Shown piece after piece: positions 53,896 through 63,969 of a stretch of 64,000 nucleotides of DNA (position 1 is the stretch's first letter; every line of letters begins with the position of its first letter). The notes under the pieces were generated by a model. The model did no database searches and was not told the origin of the DNA. It worked only from the letters and a program-made list of their open reading frames with translations. The stretch is from Phyllobacterium brassicacearum (GTDB lineage: Bacteria; Pseudomonadota; Alphaproteobacteria; Rhizobiales; Rhizobiaceae): the NCBI RefSeq assembly GCF_003010955.1, contig NZ_PGGO01000012.1:104801-168800 (forward strand), written 5' to 3'. Made by a program: the position numbers and the translations under genes.

Positions 53896-56049
53896 TCAGT
53901 GCGCAAGCACGGCAAGCAGAAGCAAGGCCACAATGTTGGTGATCTTGATCGCCGGATTGACGGCAGGGCCGGCCGTATCCTTGTAGGGATCGCCAACAGT
54001 ATCACCGGTGACTGACGCCTTGTGCGCCTCCGAGCCCTTCAGGTGACGTGTACCATCTTTGCCTACGAAGCCGTCTTCAAAAGACTTTTTGGCATTGTCC
54101 CACGCGCCGCCGCCCGACGTCATCGAGATGGCAACGAAAATGCCGTTGATGATGACACCCAGCAACGAAGCCCCAAGCGCCGCAAAGGCCGAAGCTTTGG
54201 ACCCCGAAATCAGAAGAACACCAAAATACACCACGATGGGGGCCAGAACCGGCAACAGCGACGGGACAACCATTTCCTTGATCGCCGCACGGGTCAGGAT
54301 ATCAACCGCCCGGGCATAATCCGGCCGTTCAGTGCCCAACATGATCCCAGGCTTTTCGCGGAACTGCCGGCGCACCTCTTCAACGACAGAGCCGGCCGCG
54401 CGACCAACTGCCGTCATCGCAATGCCTCCGAAGAGATAAGGGATGAGTCCGCCGAAGATGAGGCCTGCGACGACATATGGATTGGACAATTCGAAGGAAA
54501 CGGCGCCGATCCCCTTGAAATAAGAGAATGCGGTGGCTCCTTCTTTGTTGGCTTCGCTGATGAAGAACTGCAGATCATTGGCATAAGCAGCGAACAGCAC
54601 CAGCGCACCAAGACCGGCGGAGCCAATCGCGTAGCCCTTTGTAACCGCCTTGGTCGTGTTACCAACTGCATCGAGCGCATCCGTGGACTTGCGGACCTCC
54701 GGATCGAGACCCGACATTTCGGCAATACCACCGGCGTTGTCCGTCACTGGCCCGAATGCATCAAGAGCTACGATCATGCCGGCAATACCCAGCATGGCCG
54801 TAACGGCGATACCTGTGCCGAAGAGGCCGGCAAGCTGGTAGGTCGAGATGATGCCGCCAACAATGACCAGCGCCGGAAGCGCTGTCGATTCGAGCGAAAT
54901 CGCCAGCCCCTGGATCACATTGGTGCCGTGTCCGGTAATCGATGCCTGGGCAATTGAATTCACCGGACGCTTGTTCGTTCCGGTATAATATTCGGTGATC
55001 ACTACGATCAAACCCGTCACAACGAGGCCGATGAGACCGCAGATAAAGAGGTTGGTCCCGGTAACCACCTGGCCGGCAACAGTACCGATTTCGCCCCAGC
55101 CGATGGTCAGCGAGGTGGCAGCGCCGAGACCCAGGATTGACAGAAGTCCTGTGACGATCAGCCCTTTGTAGAGGGCGCCCATGATGGAATTGTTGGCGCC
55201 GAGCTTGACGAAGAAAGTGCCCGCGATCGACGTGATGATGCAGGCGCCACAGATCGCCAGCGGATAAAGCATGATAGTGGCAAGCATCGGCGTAGCGGCG
55301 AAGAAGATTGCGGCCAGCACCATGGTCGCAACGATGGTCACCGCATAGGTTTCGAACAGGTCCGCAGCCATGCCGGCGCAATCGCCGACATTATCGCCGA
55401 CATTATCCGCGATCGTCGCAGGATTGCGGGGATCGTCCTCGGGAATTCCGGCTTCGACCTTGCCGACAAGGTCGCCGCCAACGTCGGCACCCTTGGTGAA
55501 GATACCGCCGCCAAGGCGAGCAAAGATCGAAATGAGGGAAGCGCCAAATCCGAGGGAAACGAGGGCGTCGATCACGGTGCGATCAGCAGGCCCATAAGCC
55601 ATGGGACCGGTCAGGACCCAATAGTAGACAGACACACCAAGCAGTGCGAGGCCCGCGACGAGCATGCCGGTGATGGCGCCAGACTTGAACGCGATTTCAA
55701 GACCGGCGGCCAGACTGCGCGAAGCGGCCTGCGCTGTGCGCACATTGGCCCGGACTGAAACATGCATGCCGATGAATCCTGCGAGCCCGGACAGAACTGC
55801 TCCGATCAGAAAGCCGATCGCGGCCGTGCCCGTCAGGAGAAACCAGACGGCGATAAAGACAACGACACCAACCATGGCGATCGTCGTGTACTGACGTGTG
55901 AGATAGGCCTGTGCGCCCTCGCGGATTGCACCGGCGATTTCTTGCATGCGCGCATTGCCCTGGTCCGCAGCGAGCACCGATTTGGTTGCCCATATTGCGT
56001 AGACGATAGACAGCAGACCGCAGGCAATGACCAGAAATAGTATTGTCAT
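53896..56049 (-). CDS. hppA: Membrane-bound proton-translocating pyrophosphatase, K+-independent type
   Basis: 717 aa with about sixteen helices. Catalytic segments are [40 protein letters not shown] and [16 protein letters not shown]. The position that sets potassium dependence reads [12 protein letters not shown]: the lysine after GNTT marks the K+-independent class, whereas K+-dependent enzymes have alanine there. It hydrolyses PPi to pump H+ out of the cytoplasm. GAGGGAG precedes the ATG. The transcript has a leader of up to about 200 bases with inverted repeats. Confidence 0.96.
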   Translation of the reverse strand: MTILFLVIACGLLSIVYAIWATKSVLAADQGNARMQEIAGAIREGAQAYLTRQYTTIAMVGVVVFIAVWFLLTGTAAIGFLIGAVLSGLAGFIGMHVSVRANVRTAQAASRSLAAGLEIAFKSGAITGMLVAGLALLGVSVYYWVLTGPMAYGPADRTVIDALVSLGFGASLISIFARLGGGIFTKGADVGGDLVGKVEAGIPEDDPRNPATIADNVGDNVGDCAGMAADLFETYAVTIVATMVLAAIFFAATPMLATIMLYPLAICGACIITSIAGTFFVKLGANNSIMGALYKGLIVTGLLSILGLGAATSLTIGWGEIGTVAGQVVTGTNLFICGLIGLVVTGLIVVITEYYTGTNKRPVNSIAQASITGHGTNVIQGLAISLESTALPALVIVGGIISTYQLAGLFGTGIAVTAMLGIAGMIVALDAFGPVTDNAGGIAEMSGLDPEVRKSTDALDAVGNTTKAVTKGYAIGSAGLGALVLFAAYANDLQFFISEANKEGATAFSYFKGIGAVSFELSNPYVVAGLIFGGLIPYLFGGIAMTAVGRAAGSVVEEVRRQFREKPGIMLGTERPDYARAVDILTRAAIKEMVVPSLLPVLAPIVVYFGVLLISGSKASAFAALGASLLGVIINGIFVAISMTSGGGAWDNAKKSFEDGFVGKDGTRHLKGSEAHKASVTGDTVGDPYKDTAGPAVNPAIKITNIVALLLLAVLAH

Positions 56050-56460
56050 GCCACTCCCTCAGATTTTGACCGGAAAACCCCTCCCCGGGTCAGGTTCGGT
56101 ACGGCACACACTGAGATCCGCCAGGCCGGCAGAAATGCGACCGCATGTGTAAGGAGTAACGAAGCAAATGCGAGAACGTCAAGGTCTTTCGCAAAACGCT
56201 GAAATCAGCGACGAAAGTAGGGGTTGATTGGGCCGGAGTAGCTCCGCATTGTGAGATCGTTCGAGAACGAGAGGTAGCGCGTGGACTTGATTATAACGAG
56301 CGGATCAAATTGCTCGCTTCATTCATCATTAGCATCGGTATCGCGATTTAAATGGACCTTTCGGTCCAACGAAGCCATTGTTGTTCATCAGCACCCTTGG
56401 TTTTCTAGGTGCATTTGTACCACATTTTACTGCGAGCCGTTTTCTGAGAAGGATGAGACA
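56050..56460. other. Divergent spacer with hppA leader and upstream hairpin
   Basis: No gene of normal size here. On the minus strand TTGACG lies about 130 bases before hppA, with a weak -10. A nested inverted repeat CTTTCG..CGCTGA..TCAGCG..CGAAAG occupies 56186-56217. A pairing GACC..GGTC lies next to the hppA ribosome site. The plus strand has no clear promoter for the 41-aa gene. Confidence 0.45.
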
Positions 56461-56586
56461 ATGACTACGTTACAGATCATTTCTCTTCTATATATGCCTG
56501 TCATGGGCTTCATCATTGCTGGCGCCGTTTTGCTGTACGACTGGAAATTTCCCCCTACACATCAGCGCCCCCGCGACCCAAAATAA
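56461..56586 (+). CDS. Small membrane protein
   Basis: 41 aa: one hydrophobic helix (about 4-25, ISLLYMPVMGFIIAGAVLL) then YDWKFPPTHQRPRDPK. AAGGATGAG lies just before the ATG. It has the look of single-span micro-proteins in rhizobial genomes, with the Arg/Pro tail in the cytoplasm or periplasm. It ends five bases from the convergent nusB stop. No family is named. Confidence 0.5.
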   Translation: MTTLQIISLLYMPVMGFIIAGAVLLYDWKFPPTHQRPRDPK

Positions 56587-56591
56587 AATGG

Positions 56592-57098
56592 CTAACGTCG
56601 TGGACCCTTGACGCCCTTGCTTTCGCCGCGAATTTCAAACGCCAATCGATCCAGGACGGCATTCACGAGCTTGGGCTCCTCGTCGGTATAAAAGGCCTTG
56701 GCGATATCGACATATTCCGAAACGATGACAGCGGTTGGCACGTCAACGCGATCCTTCAGTTCCCAAATTCCTGCCCGCAGGATGGCGCGCAGTGTCGAAT
56801 CGAGACGCGACAACGGCCAATCTTCCATCAAGGCCTGGCGGATCATCGGATCAAGGGATGTCTGGTCAGCAACAACGCCGGAAACAATAGCGCGAAACCA
56901 CTGCGGGTCAGCGTCCAGGTATTGTGTTCCGTCGACCTCCTTGCCGAGGCGATGGGCTTCATATTCCGCCACAACCTCGAGAACGCCCGTACCTGCGACA
57001 TCCATTTGATAAAGGGCCTGAACTGCGGCCAGACGTGCGACGCCGCGCTTGTTGGCAGTTTTCACAGCTGGGCTTTGCCCGTCTTTCGCGGAAGGCAT
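56592..57098 (-). CDS. nusB: Transcription antitermination factor NusB
   Basis: 168 aa. The start at 57098 has GGAG upstream; an earlier ATG at 57131 would overlap ribH by 29 bases. The RNA-binding N-terminus [20 protein letters not shown] and the later [21 protein letters not shown] and [13 protein letters not shown] are conserved. It acts with NusA/E/G in rRNA antitermination. It is the last gene of nrdR-ribD-ribE-ribH-nusB. The tail [10 protein letters not shown] is basic. Confidence 0.95.
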   Translation of the reverse strand: MPSAKDGQSPAVKTANKRGVARLAAVQALYQMDVAGTGVLEVVAEYEAHRLGKEVDGTQYLDADPQWFRAIVSGVVADQTSLDPMIRQALMEDWPLSRLDSTLRAILRAGIWELKDRVDVPTAVIVSEYVDIAKAFYTDEEPKLVNAVLDRLAFEIRGESKGVKGPRR

Positions 57099-57102
57099 TC
57101 GT

Positions 57103-57564
57103 TCAGGCTCCAAGTTTTTCCTTGAGGGCAATCATCGTCAATGCAGCACGTGCCGCAAAGCCACCCTTGTCCCCATCTTCCCGGCGCGCACGCACCCACG
57201 CCTGGTCTTCATTCTCGACGGTCAGGATGCCGTTGCCGATCGCAATACTCTCGTTGACGGCAAGGTCCATGAGAGCGCGGCAGGACTCATTGGCGACGAT
57301 ATCGAAATGATATGTCTCGCCGCGAATGACGGTACCAAGCGCCACATAACCATCATATTCCTTTCCGCCTTCCACTGCAGCATCAAGTGCAAAGGAAATG
57401 ACAGCAGGAACCTCCAGAGCGCCTGGAACTGTGACGACATCATAGGTGGTGTTGGCTTCATCGAGCGCCAGTTTGGCGCCATTCAGCAGGGCGTCAGCGA
57501 GATCGTCATAGAATCGTGCTTCCACGATCAACAGATGTGGCGCCCGCGCCTTGTTTTTTGACAT
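57103..57564 (-). CDS. ribH: 6,7-dimethyl-8-ribityllumazine synthase
   Basis: 153 aa from ATG 57564. The family patterns are [19 protein letters not shown], the loop [27 protein letters not shown] with the catalytic histidine, and [17 protein letters not shown]. It joins the ribityl-uracil with dihydroxybutanone phosphate in riboflavin synthesis. It sits between ribE and nusB in one operon. Only one ribH paralogue is in the window. Confidence 0.95.
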   Translation of the reverse strand: MSKNKARAPHLLIVEARFYDDLADALLNGAKLALDEANTTYDVVTVPGALEVPAVISFALDAAVEGGKEYDGYVALGTVIRGETYHFDIVANESCRALMDLAVNESIAIGNGILTVENEDQAWVRARREDGDKGGFAARAALTMIALKEKLGA

Positions 57565-57610
57565 GATAGCTCCGAGGGAATGGGGTGGCGTCGCCACCGC
57601 TGTTCTGGTC

Positions 57611-58225
57611 CTAGGCCGATTTCGGATATTCTGCAAGCCGCGCAGCATATCTTGCCATCTGATCGATTTCGATATTCACCTTGTCGCCGACCTTTCGATC
57701 GCCCCATGTCGTCACCTCGAGCGAATGACGAATAAGCAGAACATCAAATTCGTTACCGGTGACACGATTGACGGTCAAGGAAGTACCATCCAGTGCTACC
57801 GAACCCTTCTGTGCGATAAACCGCGCAAGATGTTCCGGCACGCGCAAGGTAAACCGTACGGCATCGCCCTCGTCTTCACGTTTGACAATCTCCGCCATGG
57901 CATCGATGTGACCAGAGACAAGGTGGCCACCCATCTCATCGCCAAGCTTCAATGAGCGCTCCAGGTTGATCCGCGTTCCGGATTTCCAGCCTGCAATCGA
58001 GGTCAGGCGTAGCGCTTCTTCCCAGGCTTCGACTTCGAACCAGCGGGCATTCGATCCTTTTTCAGGAAGGGTCGTAACGGTCAGGCAGACACCGGAACAG
58101 GAGATGGACGCGCCGATCTCGATCGTTTCCGGATCGTAATTGGTTTCGACGCGCAGCAGCACGCCTTCATTGAGCGGTTTCACCTGACCGACCTTGCCAA
58201 TGTCCGTGACAATTCCTGTAAACAT
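57611..58225 (-). CDS. ribE: Riboflavin synthase, alpha chain
   Basis: 204 aa. The start [12 protein letters not shown] is diagnostic. The protein is two similar lumazine-binding halves, with [10 protein letters not shown] and [13 protein letters not shown] as matching segments, and [10 protein letters not shown] in the linker. It converts two lumazine molecules to riboflavin plus ribityl-uracil. It is ten bases downstream of ribD. No FMN riboswitch was recognised in front of the operon. Confidence 0.95.
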   Translation of the reverse strand: MFTGIVTDIGKVGQVKPLNEGVLLRVETNYDPETIEIGASISCSGVCLTVTTLPEKGSNARWFEVEAWEEALRLTSIAGWKSGTRINLERSLKLGDEMGGHLVSGHIDAMAEIVKREDEGDAVRFTLRVPEHLARFIAQKGSVALDGTSLTVNRVTGNEFDVLLIRHSLEVTTWGDRKVGDKVNIEIDQMARYAARLAEYPKSA

Positions 58226-58235
58226 CCGTGTTCCC

Positions 58236-59342
58236 TTAGAGAGGCCTGACATATTCGCTGTACCGGTCGTCACCGAAGCGATATTCGCGCAACAAATGAA
58301 ATTCACGAGCGATATGGGAGTGGAGTTCAGGCACCGCAACCCCGCTGCTACTACCAATCGCAACGGAACCCTGGAAAAGCGCTATGCGATCAACCAGGCC
58401 TTCTTGCAAAAAGGAACTTGCAACCGTTGCGCCGCCTTCCACCATCACTGTGGTAATGCCTTGTGCCGCAAGGTCATCGAGCAATTCGGGCAATGCCGTC
58501 GCGCCGCAATCGGTCTCGGTCGCGAGGATACGACAACCAGCCGCCACAAGAGCTTGCCGCCTTGCTGGTTCGGCGGCGGCGCTTGCAGCCACCCAGACCG
58601 GAACAGTGCTTGCACTATTGACCAATGCGCTGTTCATGGGCAGACGAAGCCGGCTGTCGAGAACGACGCGGATTGGCGAGCGGTTCTCCAACCCCGGCAA
58701 ACGGCATGTCAACTGCGGATCATCGGCAAGCACGGTCCCTATGCCAACGAGGATGGCGTCGGATTCTGCACGCATCATATGAACCTGCGACCGTGAGACC
58801 GATCCTGTGATCGAGACCTGTCCCTCACCCTCCCTGCCGATGTAACCATCGCTGGAAAGCGCAAGTTTCAGAGTAACTTCCGGCCGTTTCTTCGCAGAGC
58901 GAATCAAATAGCCTGCGAGGTTGTCGGCAGCCTCGGCACCAAGCACATGCGCCTCGACATCGATGCCGCCATCATGCAAGATGGCGTAGCCTTTGCCGGA
59001 AACACGATCATCGGGATCATTGGCAGCGGAAACGACGCGGGTGACCCCGGCCGTAACCAGAGCATCCGCACAGGGCGGCGTCCGTCCATGGTGGGCGCAG
59101 GGCTCGAGCGTCACATAGGCCGTCGCGCCTTTTGCCTTTTCGCCAGCTTCCATCAGGGCTTGCGTTTCGGCGTGCGGGCGACCGCCAATTGCCGTAACAC
59201 CCCGCCCAACAATGACACCGCCCCTGACTATGAGCGTGGCAACGGATGGATTTGTCCCGGTCAACCCTTGGTGGGTGCGAGACAGGCGAATAGCCGCGGC
59301 CATGAAGCGCCGATCAAGCGCATTCTGCTCCGATCCCGTCAT
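58236..59342 (-). CDS. ribD: Bifunctional diaminohydroxyphosphoribosylaminopyrimidine deaminase / reductase
   Basis: 368 aa, two domains. The N-terminal zinc deaminase has HAE at 57-59 and PCAHHGRTPPC at 81-91. The C-terminal reductase has RPEVTLKLALSSDGYIGR, a G-rich IRVVLDSRLRLP, and TVMVEGGATVASSFL. It makes the second and third steps of riboflavin synthesis. The catalytic and metal residues are all present. It follows nrdR by five bases. Confidence 0.95.
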   Translation of the reverse strand: MTGSEQNALDRRFMAAAIRLSRTHQGLTGTNPSVATLIVRGGVIVGRGVTAIGGRPHAETQALMEAGEKAKGATAYVTLEPCAHHGRTPPCADALVTAGVTRVVSAANDPDDRVSGKGYAILHDGGIDVEAHVLGAEAADNLAGYLIRSAKKRPEVTLKLALSSDGYIGREGEGQVSITGSVSRSQVHMMRAESDAILVGIGTVLADDPQLTCRLPGLENRSPIRVVLDSRLRLPMNSALVNSASTVPVWVAASAAAEPARRQALVAAGCRILATETDCGATALPELLDDLAAQGITTVMVEGGATVASSFLQEGLVDRIALFQGSVAIGSSSGVAVPELHSHIAREFHLLREYRFGDDRYSEYVRPL

Positions 59343-59347
59343 CTGTC

Positions 59348-59830
59348 TTACTCGTTCTCGACAGGATCGGAAGTGACATCACCCGAGGTAATCTCGTCAA
59401 TGACGTCGTGAAAATCCTTGGCTTCGCGGAAATTGCGGTAGACCGAGGCAAAGCGGATGTAAGCAATGTCGTCAATGCCCTTCAAGGCATCCATGACCAG
59501 CCTGCCAATTTCATCGGATGAAACCTCGGGCTCGCCAGAGCTTTCCAACTGGCGGACAATGCCCGAGACGGCACGTTCCACCCGCTCCGGATCCACCTGG
59601 CGTTTGCGCAATGCGATTTCAACCGAACGCATGAGCTTGTCGCGATCGAATGCTACTTTGCGGCCGCTCTTCTTGATCACCAGCAGATCGCGCAATTGGA
59701 CCCGCTCGAAAGTGGTAAAGCGTCCGCCGCAGTCCGGGCAGACGCGCCGCCTCCGAATGACCGCTCCATCCTCGGCGGGGCGAGAATCTTTCACCTGAGT
59801 GTCTTCGGACTGGCAGTAGGGACAACGCAT
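59348..59830 (-). CDS. nrdR: Transcriptional repressor NrdR
   Basis: 160 aa from ATG 59830. The zinc ribbon has CPYC (3-6) and CPDC (31-34), with [14 protein letters not shown] between. The ATP-cone follows ([21 protein letters not shown]). It represses ribonucleotide reductase genes when dATP is bound. It is first in the rib operon, as in many alphaproteobacteria. The acidic tail [12 protein letters not shown] is unremarkable. Confidence 0.96.
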   Translation of the reverse strand: MRCPYCQSEDTQVKDSRPAEDGAVIRRRRVCPDCGGRFTTFERVQLRDLLVIKKSGRKVAFDRDKLMRSVEIALRKRQVDPERVERAVSGIVRQLESSGEPEVSSDEIGRLVMDALKGIDDIAYIRFASVYRNFREAKDFHDVIDEITSGDVTSDPVENE

Positions 59831-59940
59831 TGAACGGCTTTCTGTACGCAATCAAACCTGGGGTCAGGACCTATTCAGACGCCATTTCGATCACATTAGT
59901 AGGTTCTGAGCCTGACTGAAGATAGTGTGTTTCTTAACGA

Positions 59941-60010
59941 TATAAAAGCGGTCAGGCGGAGAGGATTGTGAACGGATCGTTCGATCCACCGCAATCTTCT
60001 CCGCCCGACC
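59941..60010 (-). terminator. Large nested stem-loop with T-run after glyA
   Basis: Arms 59950-59973 and about 59991-60010 pair over some 18 positions (GGTC-GGCGG..., with one G-U pair and a mismatch). The loop holds a second perfect hairpin GGATCG-TT-CGATCC. On the minus strand a CTTTTAT stretch follows. It probably ends the glyA transcript and separates it from nrdR. Confidence 0.65.
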
Positions 60011-60043
60011 AGACTCGAGCCATGTCAAATCAATGTCTATATT

Positions 60044-61351
60044 CTATCCGAGATACGGATAGAGCGGGAAACGATCCGTCAAATTGATGACCTTCTGCTG
60101 GACAGCCCTTTCGACCGCCGCATTGCCTTCATCGGAATTCGCAACCTTCAAACCGTCCAGAACTTCGGAAATCAGGTTGCCGATCTCGGTGAATTCTGCT
60201 GCGCCGAAACCGCGCGTTGTGCCAGCGGGCGTACCAAGGCGAACACCGGAGGTCACGAACGGCTTCTCGGGGTCGAAGGGAATACCGTTCTTGTTGCAGG
60301 TGATGTTTGCACGGCCGAGCGCGGCTTCAGCGCGCTTGCCGGTTGCATTCTTCGGACGAAGATCTACCAGCATCAAATGGTTGTCGGTTCCGCCGGACAC
60401 GATGTCGAGACCGTTCTTCTTCAGAGCGTCAGCCAGCGTTTTCGCGTTAGCGGCGACGTTCTGGGCGTAGGTCTTGAACTCGGGTTTCAATGCTTCGCCA
60501 AAGGCAACGGCCTTTGCCGCGATGACATGCATCAAAGGGCCACCCTGCAAACCTGGGAAAACGGCCGAATTCATCTTTTTGGCGATCTCGGCATCATTGG
60601 TGAGGATCATGCCGCCACGCGGACCGCGCAGCGACTTGTGGGTGGTCGTGGTAACGACATGTGCATGCGGAAGTGGCGATGGGTGCACACCGGCAGCAAC
60701 GAGCCCGGCGATGTGCGCCATGTCAACCATGAGATACGCGCCAACAGCGTCAGCGATCTGGCGGAAGCGCTCGAAATCCCAAATGCGCGAATAGGCTGTA
60801 CCGCCGGCGATGATGAGCTTTGGCTTGTGCTGATGGGCCTGCCGCTCGATTTCGTTCATGTCGAGCAGGTGATCGTCCTGACGCACGCCGTAGGAAACCA
60901 CGTTGAACCATTTGCCGGACATGTTAACCGGCGATCCGTGAGTCAAGTGTCCGCCGGAATTGAGATCAAGGCCCATGAACGTATCGCCGGGCTGCAACAG
61001 AGCCAGGAACACGGCCTGGTTCATCTGGCTGCCGGAATTCGGCTGAACATTGGCAAACTCACAACCGAACAGTTGCTTGGCGCGCTCGATGGCCAATTCC
61101 TCAGCAATATCGACAAACTCGCAGCCGCCATAATAGCGCTTGCCTGGATAACCTTCGGCATATTTGTTGGTCATGATCGAACCCTGCGCTTCAAGCACGG
61201 CGCGAGACACGATGTTTTCCGATGCGATCAGCTCGATTTCATGACGCTGGCGGCCCAGCTCCTTGCGGATTGCGCCGAAGATATCTGGATCGATTTCCTC
61301 GAGTGATGCGTTGAAAAAGGTATCTGCAACAGAAGCGCTTGCATTCGACAT
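60044..61351 (-). CDS. glyA: Serine hydroxymethyltransferase
   Basis: 435 aa from ATG 61351. Folate and PLP motifs are [63 protein letters not shown] and the PLP lysine in [15 protein letters not shown]. It converts serine to glycine and provides methylene-THF. It lies upstream of nrdR in the same direction but is separated from it by the long stem-loop at 59950-60010. An upstream in-frame ATG at 61387 lacks a better site. Confidence 0.97.
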   Translation of the reverse strand: MSNASASVADTFFNASLEEIDPDIFGAIRKELGRQRHEIELIASENIVSRAVLEAQGSIMTNKYAEGYPGKRYYGGCEFVDIAEELAIERAKQLFGCEFANVQPNSGSQMNQAVFLALLQPGDTFMGLDLNSGGHLTHGSPVNMSGKWFNVVSYGVRQDDHLLDMNEIERQAHQHKPKLIIAGGTAYSRIWDFERFRQIADAVGAYLMVDMAHIAGLVAAGVHPSPLPHAHVVTTTTHKSLRGPRGGMILTNDAEIAKKMNSAVFPGLQGGPLMHVIAAKAVAFGEALKPEFKTYAQNVAANAKTLADALKKNGLDIVSGGTDNHLMLVDLRPKNATGKRAEAALGRANITCNKNGIPFDPEKPFVTSGVRLGTPAGTTRGFGAAEFTEIGNLISEVLDGLKVANSDEGNAAVERAVQQKVINLTDRFPLYPYLG

Positions 61352-61481
61352 GGTGTCTGGACCCTCATTTGCCGGTGGGTAATTCATGGGTAATTGCGGC
61401 GCATTATCATACTTAAACCGGCAAGGCCAATGGCCGGTGGACGAAAAGCTTTAGCTCGAAACCGTCATCTCGGATCCAAAT

Positions 61482-61508
61482 GCAAAAAGACCGCCCGGAG
61501 GCGGTCTT
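61482..61508 (-). terminator. Rho-independent terminator of the L,D-transpeptidase gene
   Basis: On the minus strand AAGACCGCC, loop TCCG, GGCGGTCTT then TTTTT. A nine-pair perfect stem, starting 26 bases after the stop codon. Confidence 0.9.
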
Positions 61509-61534
61509 CCTGATTCATGGTTTTCTGGAAGCAA

Positions 61535-62815
61535 TCAAGTGTTCGTGCCGATCGACAGGGCAGCCTGACCATCCATCTCGTAAATGTCGTCGCGCAGGTG
61601 GACGACGCCATCTCCCGTCGACCATGCAGTCACATAGACGAAGTGCAGCGGTACGGGATTGGTGACCTGGATCGGCGTGTTGACACCAGTCTTGATCGTT
61701 GCCTCCATGGTCTGGCGGTCCCAGCCCGGCGTGTCACGCAAGAGCCAGACGTTCAGATCGCGGACATTCTGGATGCGGACGCAGCCCGAAGATTCGAAGC
61801 GCATCAACTTGTTGAACACGCCCTGCTGCGGCGTGTCATGCATGTAGACCGCATAGGGATTGGGGAAATTGATCTTGGTCGATGACATGGCGTTGATCTT
61901 GCCCGGATCCTGCCGGAACATGAGCTTGACCGCATCATCGGTGTTCCAGTCGACCGTCTCCGGAGCGATCTCTTCGCGTGTGCGCTCGTCGAACAGGCGG
62001 ATCTTGTTGCGCGAAAGGTAAGTCGGATCCTTGCGCATCAGCGGGATGATGTCTTTCTGAATGATCGACTTCGGTGCAGTCCAGTAGGGGTTTAGGATCA
62101 CTTCCTGGATGTTTGAATCGAGGATCGGTGTCTGACGATCGATCTTGCCAACGATTGCGGTGTGGCGCTGAGCGACGCGTCCAGCTTCCACCGCCTCGAT
62201 CTGAGCGGCCGGAATATTGACCATCACATAGCGTGGGCCCTGGTCGGTTGAAGCGAGTGTACGAACACGCTCGAGATTTGTCTGCAGCTGGCCGAGGCGA
62301 ACATCTGCCGACACATTCATTGCGGCGAGCGAGAACTCACCCATGACACCATCGGCCGGAAGGCCATGGCGCGCCTGGAAGCGCTTTACCGCTGCATCAA
62401 CATAGGTATCGAACGAATTCGACAGGCCGGCACTTTCGGAGAGGTCACCGGCGATCATCAGGCGCTTGCGGATCGCGGCCACCGAGGGATCAATGACGCC
62501 GAGTTTCAGTTTGACGGTTGCTGGCACGGTCGGCCAGCCGCCATTGGCGACGATCTGGCTGTAGGTATTGATGGCGCTTTCAATAAAGGAAACGGTCTCG
62601 GGACTCGCTATCGGCTGGAAGCTCGCAACCTTGCCTTTGCTGGTCGAACGGGCATCGAACTGGTCATCCCAGTTGCCGCGACGGGGAGCGGCGAGAATAT
62701 CACCGATATCAGACTGCTGCGCGAAGGCGGTTGACGTTGCTGCAGCGAAACCAGCCGTTGCTACGCCCCGCAGAAATGCGCGGCGGTCGATTGCTGATGA
62801 TCCGAATTTCTTCAT
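61535..62815 (-). CDS. L,D-transpeptidase (YkuD) with peptidoglycan-binding domain, Tat-exported
   Basis: 426 aa from ATG 62815. A twin-arginine signal (RRAFLRGVATAGFAAA) is cleaved near STAFAQQ. A peptidoglycan-binding region (about 130-175) has YVDAAVKRFQARHGLPADG. The YkuD domain follows, with AVYMHDTPQQGVF (histidine) and FESSGCVRIQNVRDL with the catalytic cysteine. It forms 3-3 or related crosslinks in periplasmic murein; the fold is that of the YcbB/LdtD group. Many rhizobia rely on such enzymes. It is single-gene with its own terminator. Confidence 0.92.
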   Translation of the reverse strand: MKKFGSSAIDRRAFLRGVATAGFAAATSTAFAQQSDIGDILAAPRRGNWDDQFDARSTSKGKVASFQPIASPETVSFIESAINTYSQIVANGGWPTVPATVKLKLGVIDPSVAAIRKRLMIAGDLSESAGLSNSFDTYVDAAVKRFQARHGLPADGVMGEFSLAAMNVSADVRLGQLQTNLERVRTLASTDQGPRYVMVNIPAAQIEAVEAGRVAQRHTAIVGKIDRQTPILDSNIQEVILNPYWTAPKSIIQKDIIPLMRKDPTYLSRNKIRLFDERTREEIAPETVDWNTDDAVKLMFRQDPGKINAMSSTKINFPNPYAVYMHDTPQQGVFNKLMRFESSGCVRIQNVRDLNVWLLRDTPGWDRQTMEATIKTGVNTPIQVTNPVPLHFVYVTAWSTGDGVVHLRDDIYEMDGQAALSIGTNT

Positions 62816-63155
62816 ATCTTGTCCAACCCTTGGAAGTTCTGCAGCCATTGCCTTCTGCAAGCCAGAACGGCGATCATGGTTGCCAAAATTATCAGGAACA
62901 CCCTTAACAAACAGCAACTTTCAATCTGATCGAGCGAATGTGATGGTCTGACGCCGATCAGCCCTCACCGAGCTGTTCTGGTGCTGCACTGAACTGAAAT
63001 ATCCGCTGCCGCATTTCCACGGCAATATGGCGGATTAATGACTGGCTGACTTGGGCGTCGATAACTTGAAAAACTTGGCAGAATACAACCAAAGGCTAAT
63101 TGACGGGGCGTAACTTGCAATAGGAATATGATCCTTTAATTAAGGGATTTTATTC
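62816..63155. other. Intergenic region, nothing recognised
   Basis: About 340 bases without a supportable gene. A TTGACG at 63100-63105 and TATGAT at 63127-63132 are 21 bases apart, too far for a normal promoter. AAGGGA before 63156 is the only clear signal. Confidence 0.4.
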
Positions 63156-63446
63156 ATGAATACTGTTGATACACCAGAATACGCAATCCTTCGTCTGAAA
63201 GATCAAATAGCAGGCAATAAGGCTGTCCTTGCCGCATATCGGCTGGGGCGTCCATCAGAGCGCAGCCTTCGTGTCTACCGCCATGTGGAGATGGAACAGG
63301 CCCAACTGGAAGAAGACCTCCGCTTGTTGGAACTGTCCACACTCGACACAAGTATGATCCCAATCAGCCACGCGTTCCGGCTGGAAATTCTGATGGAGGT
63401 CAGTGGACTGATGCTGGTGGGTCAGGAGCAAACATTGATCCGATAA
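63156..63446 (+). CDS. Small hypothetical protein, or first part of a broken accessory gene
   Basis: 96 aa. AAGGGA lies about nine bases before the ATG. The first 60 residues look like a coiled helix (VDTPEYAILRLKDQIAGNK, HVEMEQAQLEEDLRLLEL). After about residue 63 the frame overlaps another frame that carries a recognisable motif (see the pseudogene entry), so only the N-terminal part may be genuine. Family members of this kind put a helical segment before the Y-D-P motif, which fits a frameshift near 63345. Confidence 0.4.
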   Translation: MNTVDTPEYAILRLKDQIAGNKAVLAAYRLGRPSERSLRVYRHVEMEQAQLEEDLRLLELSTLDTSMIPISHAFRLEILMEVSGLMLVGQEQTLIR

Positions 63447-63932
63447 AAACCGGCGCAACTGCAGCTACTACTAATCAAAGAACAGGACCCTGGCTTCGCG
63501 ACGCCGGGCGTCTGGCTGGTCAGGGTATTCGCATGAACCCGGCCATGCGATCAGCCGCAGCGCTGTATGAGTCCCTCAAGAGTCCCGATCGAATATCCCC
63601 TCCATCAGGCTGTCTAACAATATAACGCCATTGCCGCGACGGATGACCCTTATACGATTCCGATTATATCAGCACGCGCGCGAGCCTTTGCCAAAGGCGA
63701 TACAGATGGGAAGATTTGGGCGAGTGTGCGTGAGACTGATATAGATGAGGTCAGCAAAATGTGCCCGCATTACCTCACGGTGCAGACACAGACTGACATG
63801 GCCGCATTCGCGGCGGGTATGGTCTCCGATTATAAAAATCCTGGCGCGCACGGCACAGGCGTTCACAAAATACTAGAGCGGATCATTGCTTGTCGGAATC
63901 GCACCGGGATTCCCAAATCAGTTGATATGTGA
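63221..63932 (+). pseudogene. Decayed accessory gene with a DPNQPRVPAGNSDGGQW motif, frameshifted
   Basis: One frame, open from 63221 to 63625, reads KYDPNQPRVPAGNSDGGQW (63350-63406), then TDAGGSGANIDPIKTG and further PWLRDAGRLAGQGI. A second frame from 63618 to 63932 continues with VSKMCPHYLTVQTQTDMAAF and GAHGTGVHKILERII. Proteins with a PAG..DGGQW linker and a C-terminal EVQ...GTxVH stretch are frequent accessory, toxin-like proteins in rhizobia (recalled, not checked). Together with the ORF at 63156 it looks like one gene with two frameshifts. Its codon use is more AT-rich than that of the neighbours. Confidence 0.5.
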
Positions 63933-63938
63933 TTCATC

Positions 63939-63969
63939 ATGGATGCTGGGATTGGAGGCCAGCATCCAT
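63939..63969 (+). promoter_or_regulatory. Hairpin over the start of the transposase gene
   Basis: ATGGATGCTGG (63939-63949), nine-base loop, CCAGCATCCAT (63959-63969): an 11-pair perfect stem. The right arm includes the first two bases of the transposase ATG, and the ribosome site GGAGG (63954-63958) lies in the loop. This would hold back translation of read-through transcripts. Confidence 0.65.

Noticed and set aside
56080..56130. GTCAGG and CTGAGA words before hppA, considered as 4.5S RNA or TPP riboswitch
   Set aside because: The SRP core GGAAG..CAGC and the TPP core with its second thi-box part are both absent.
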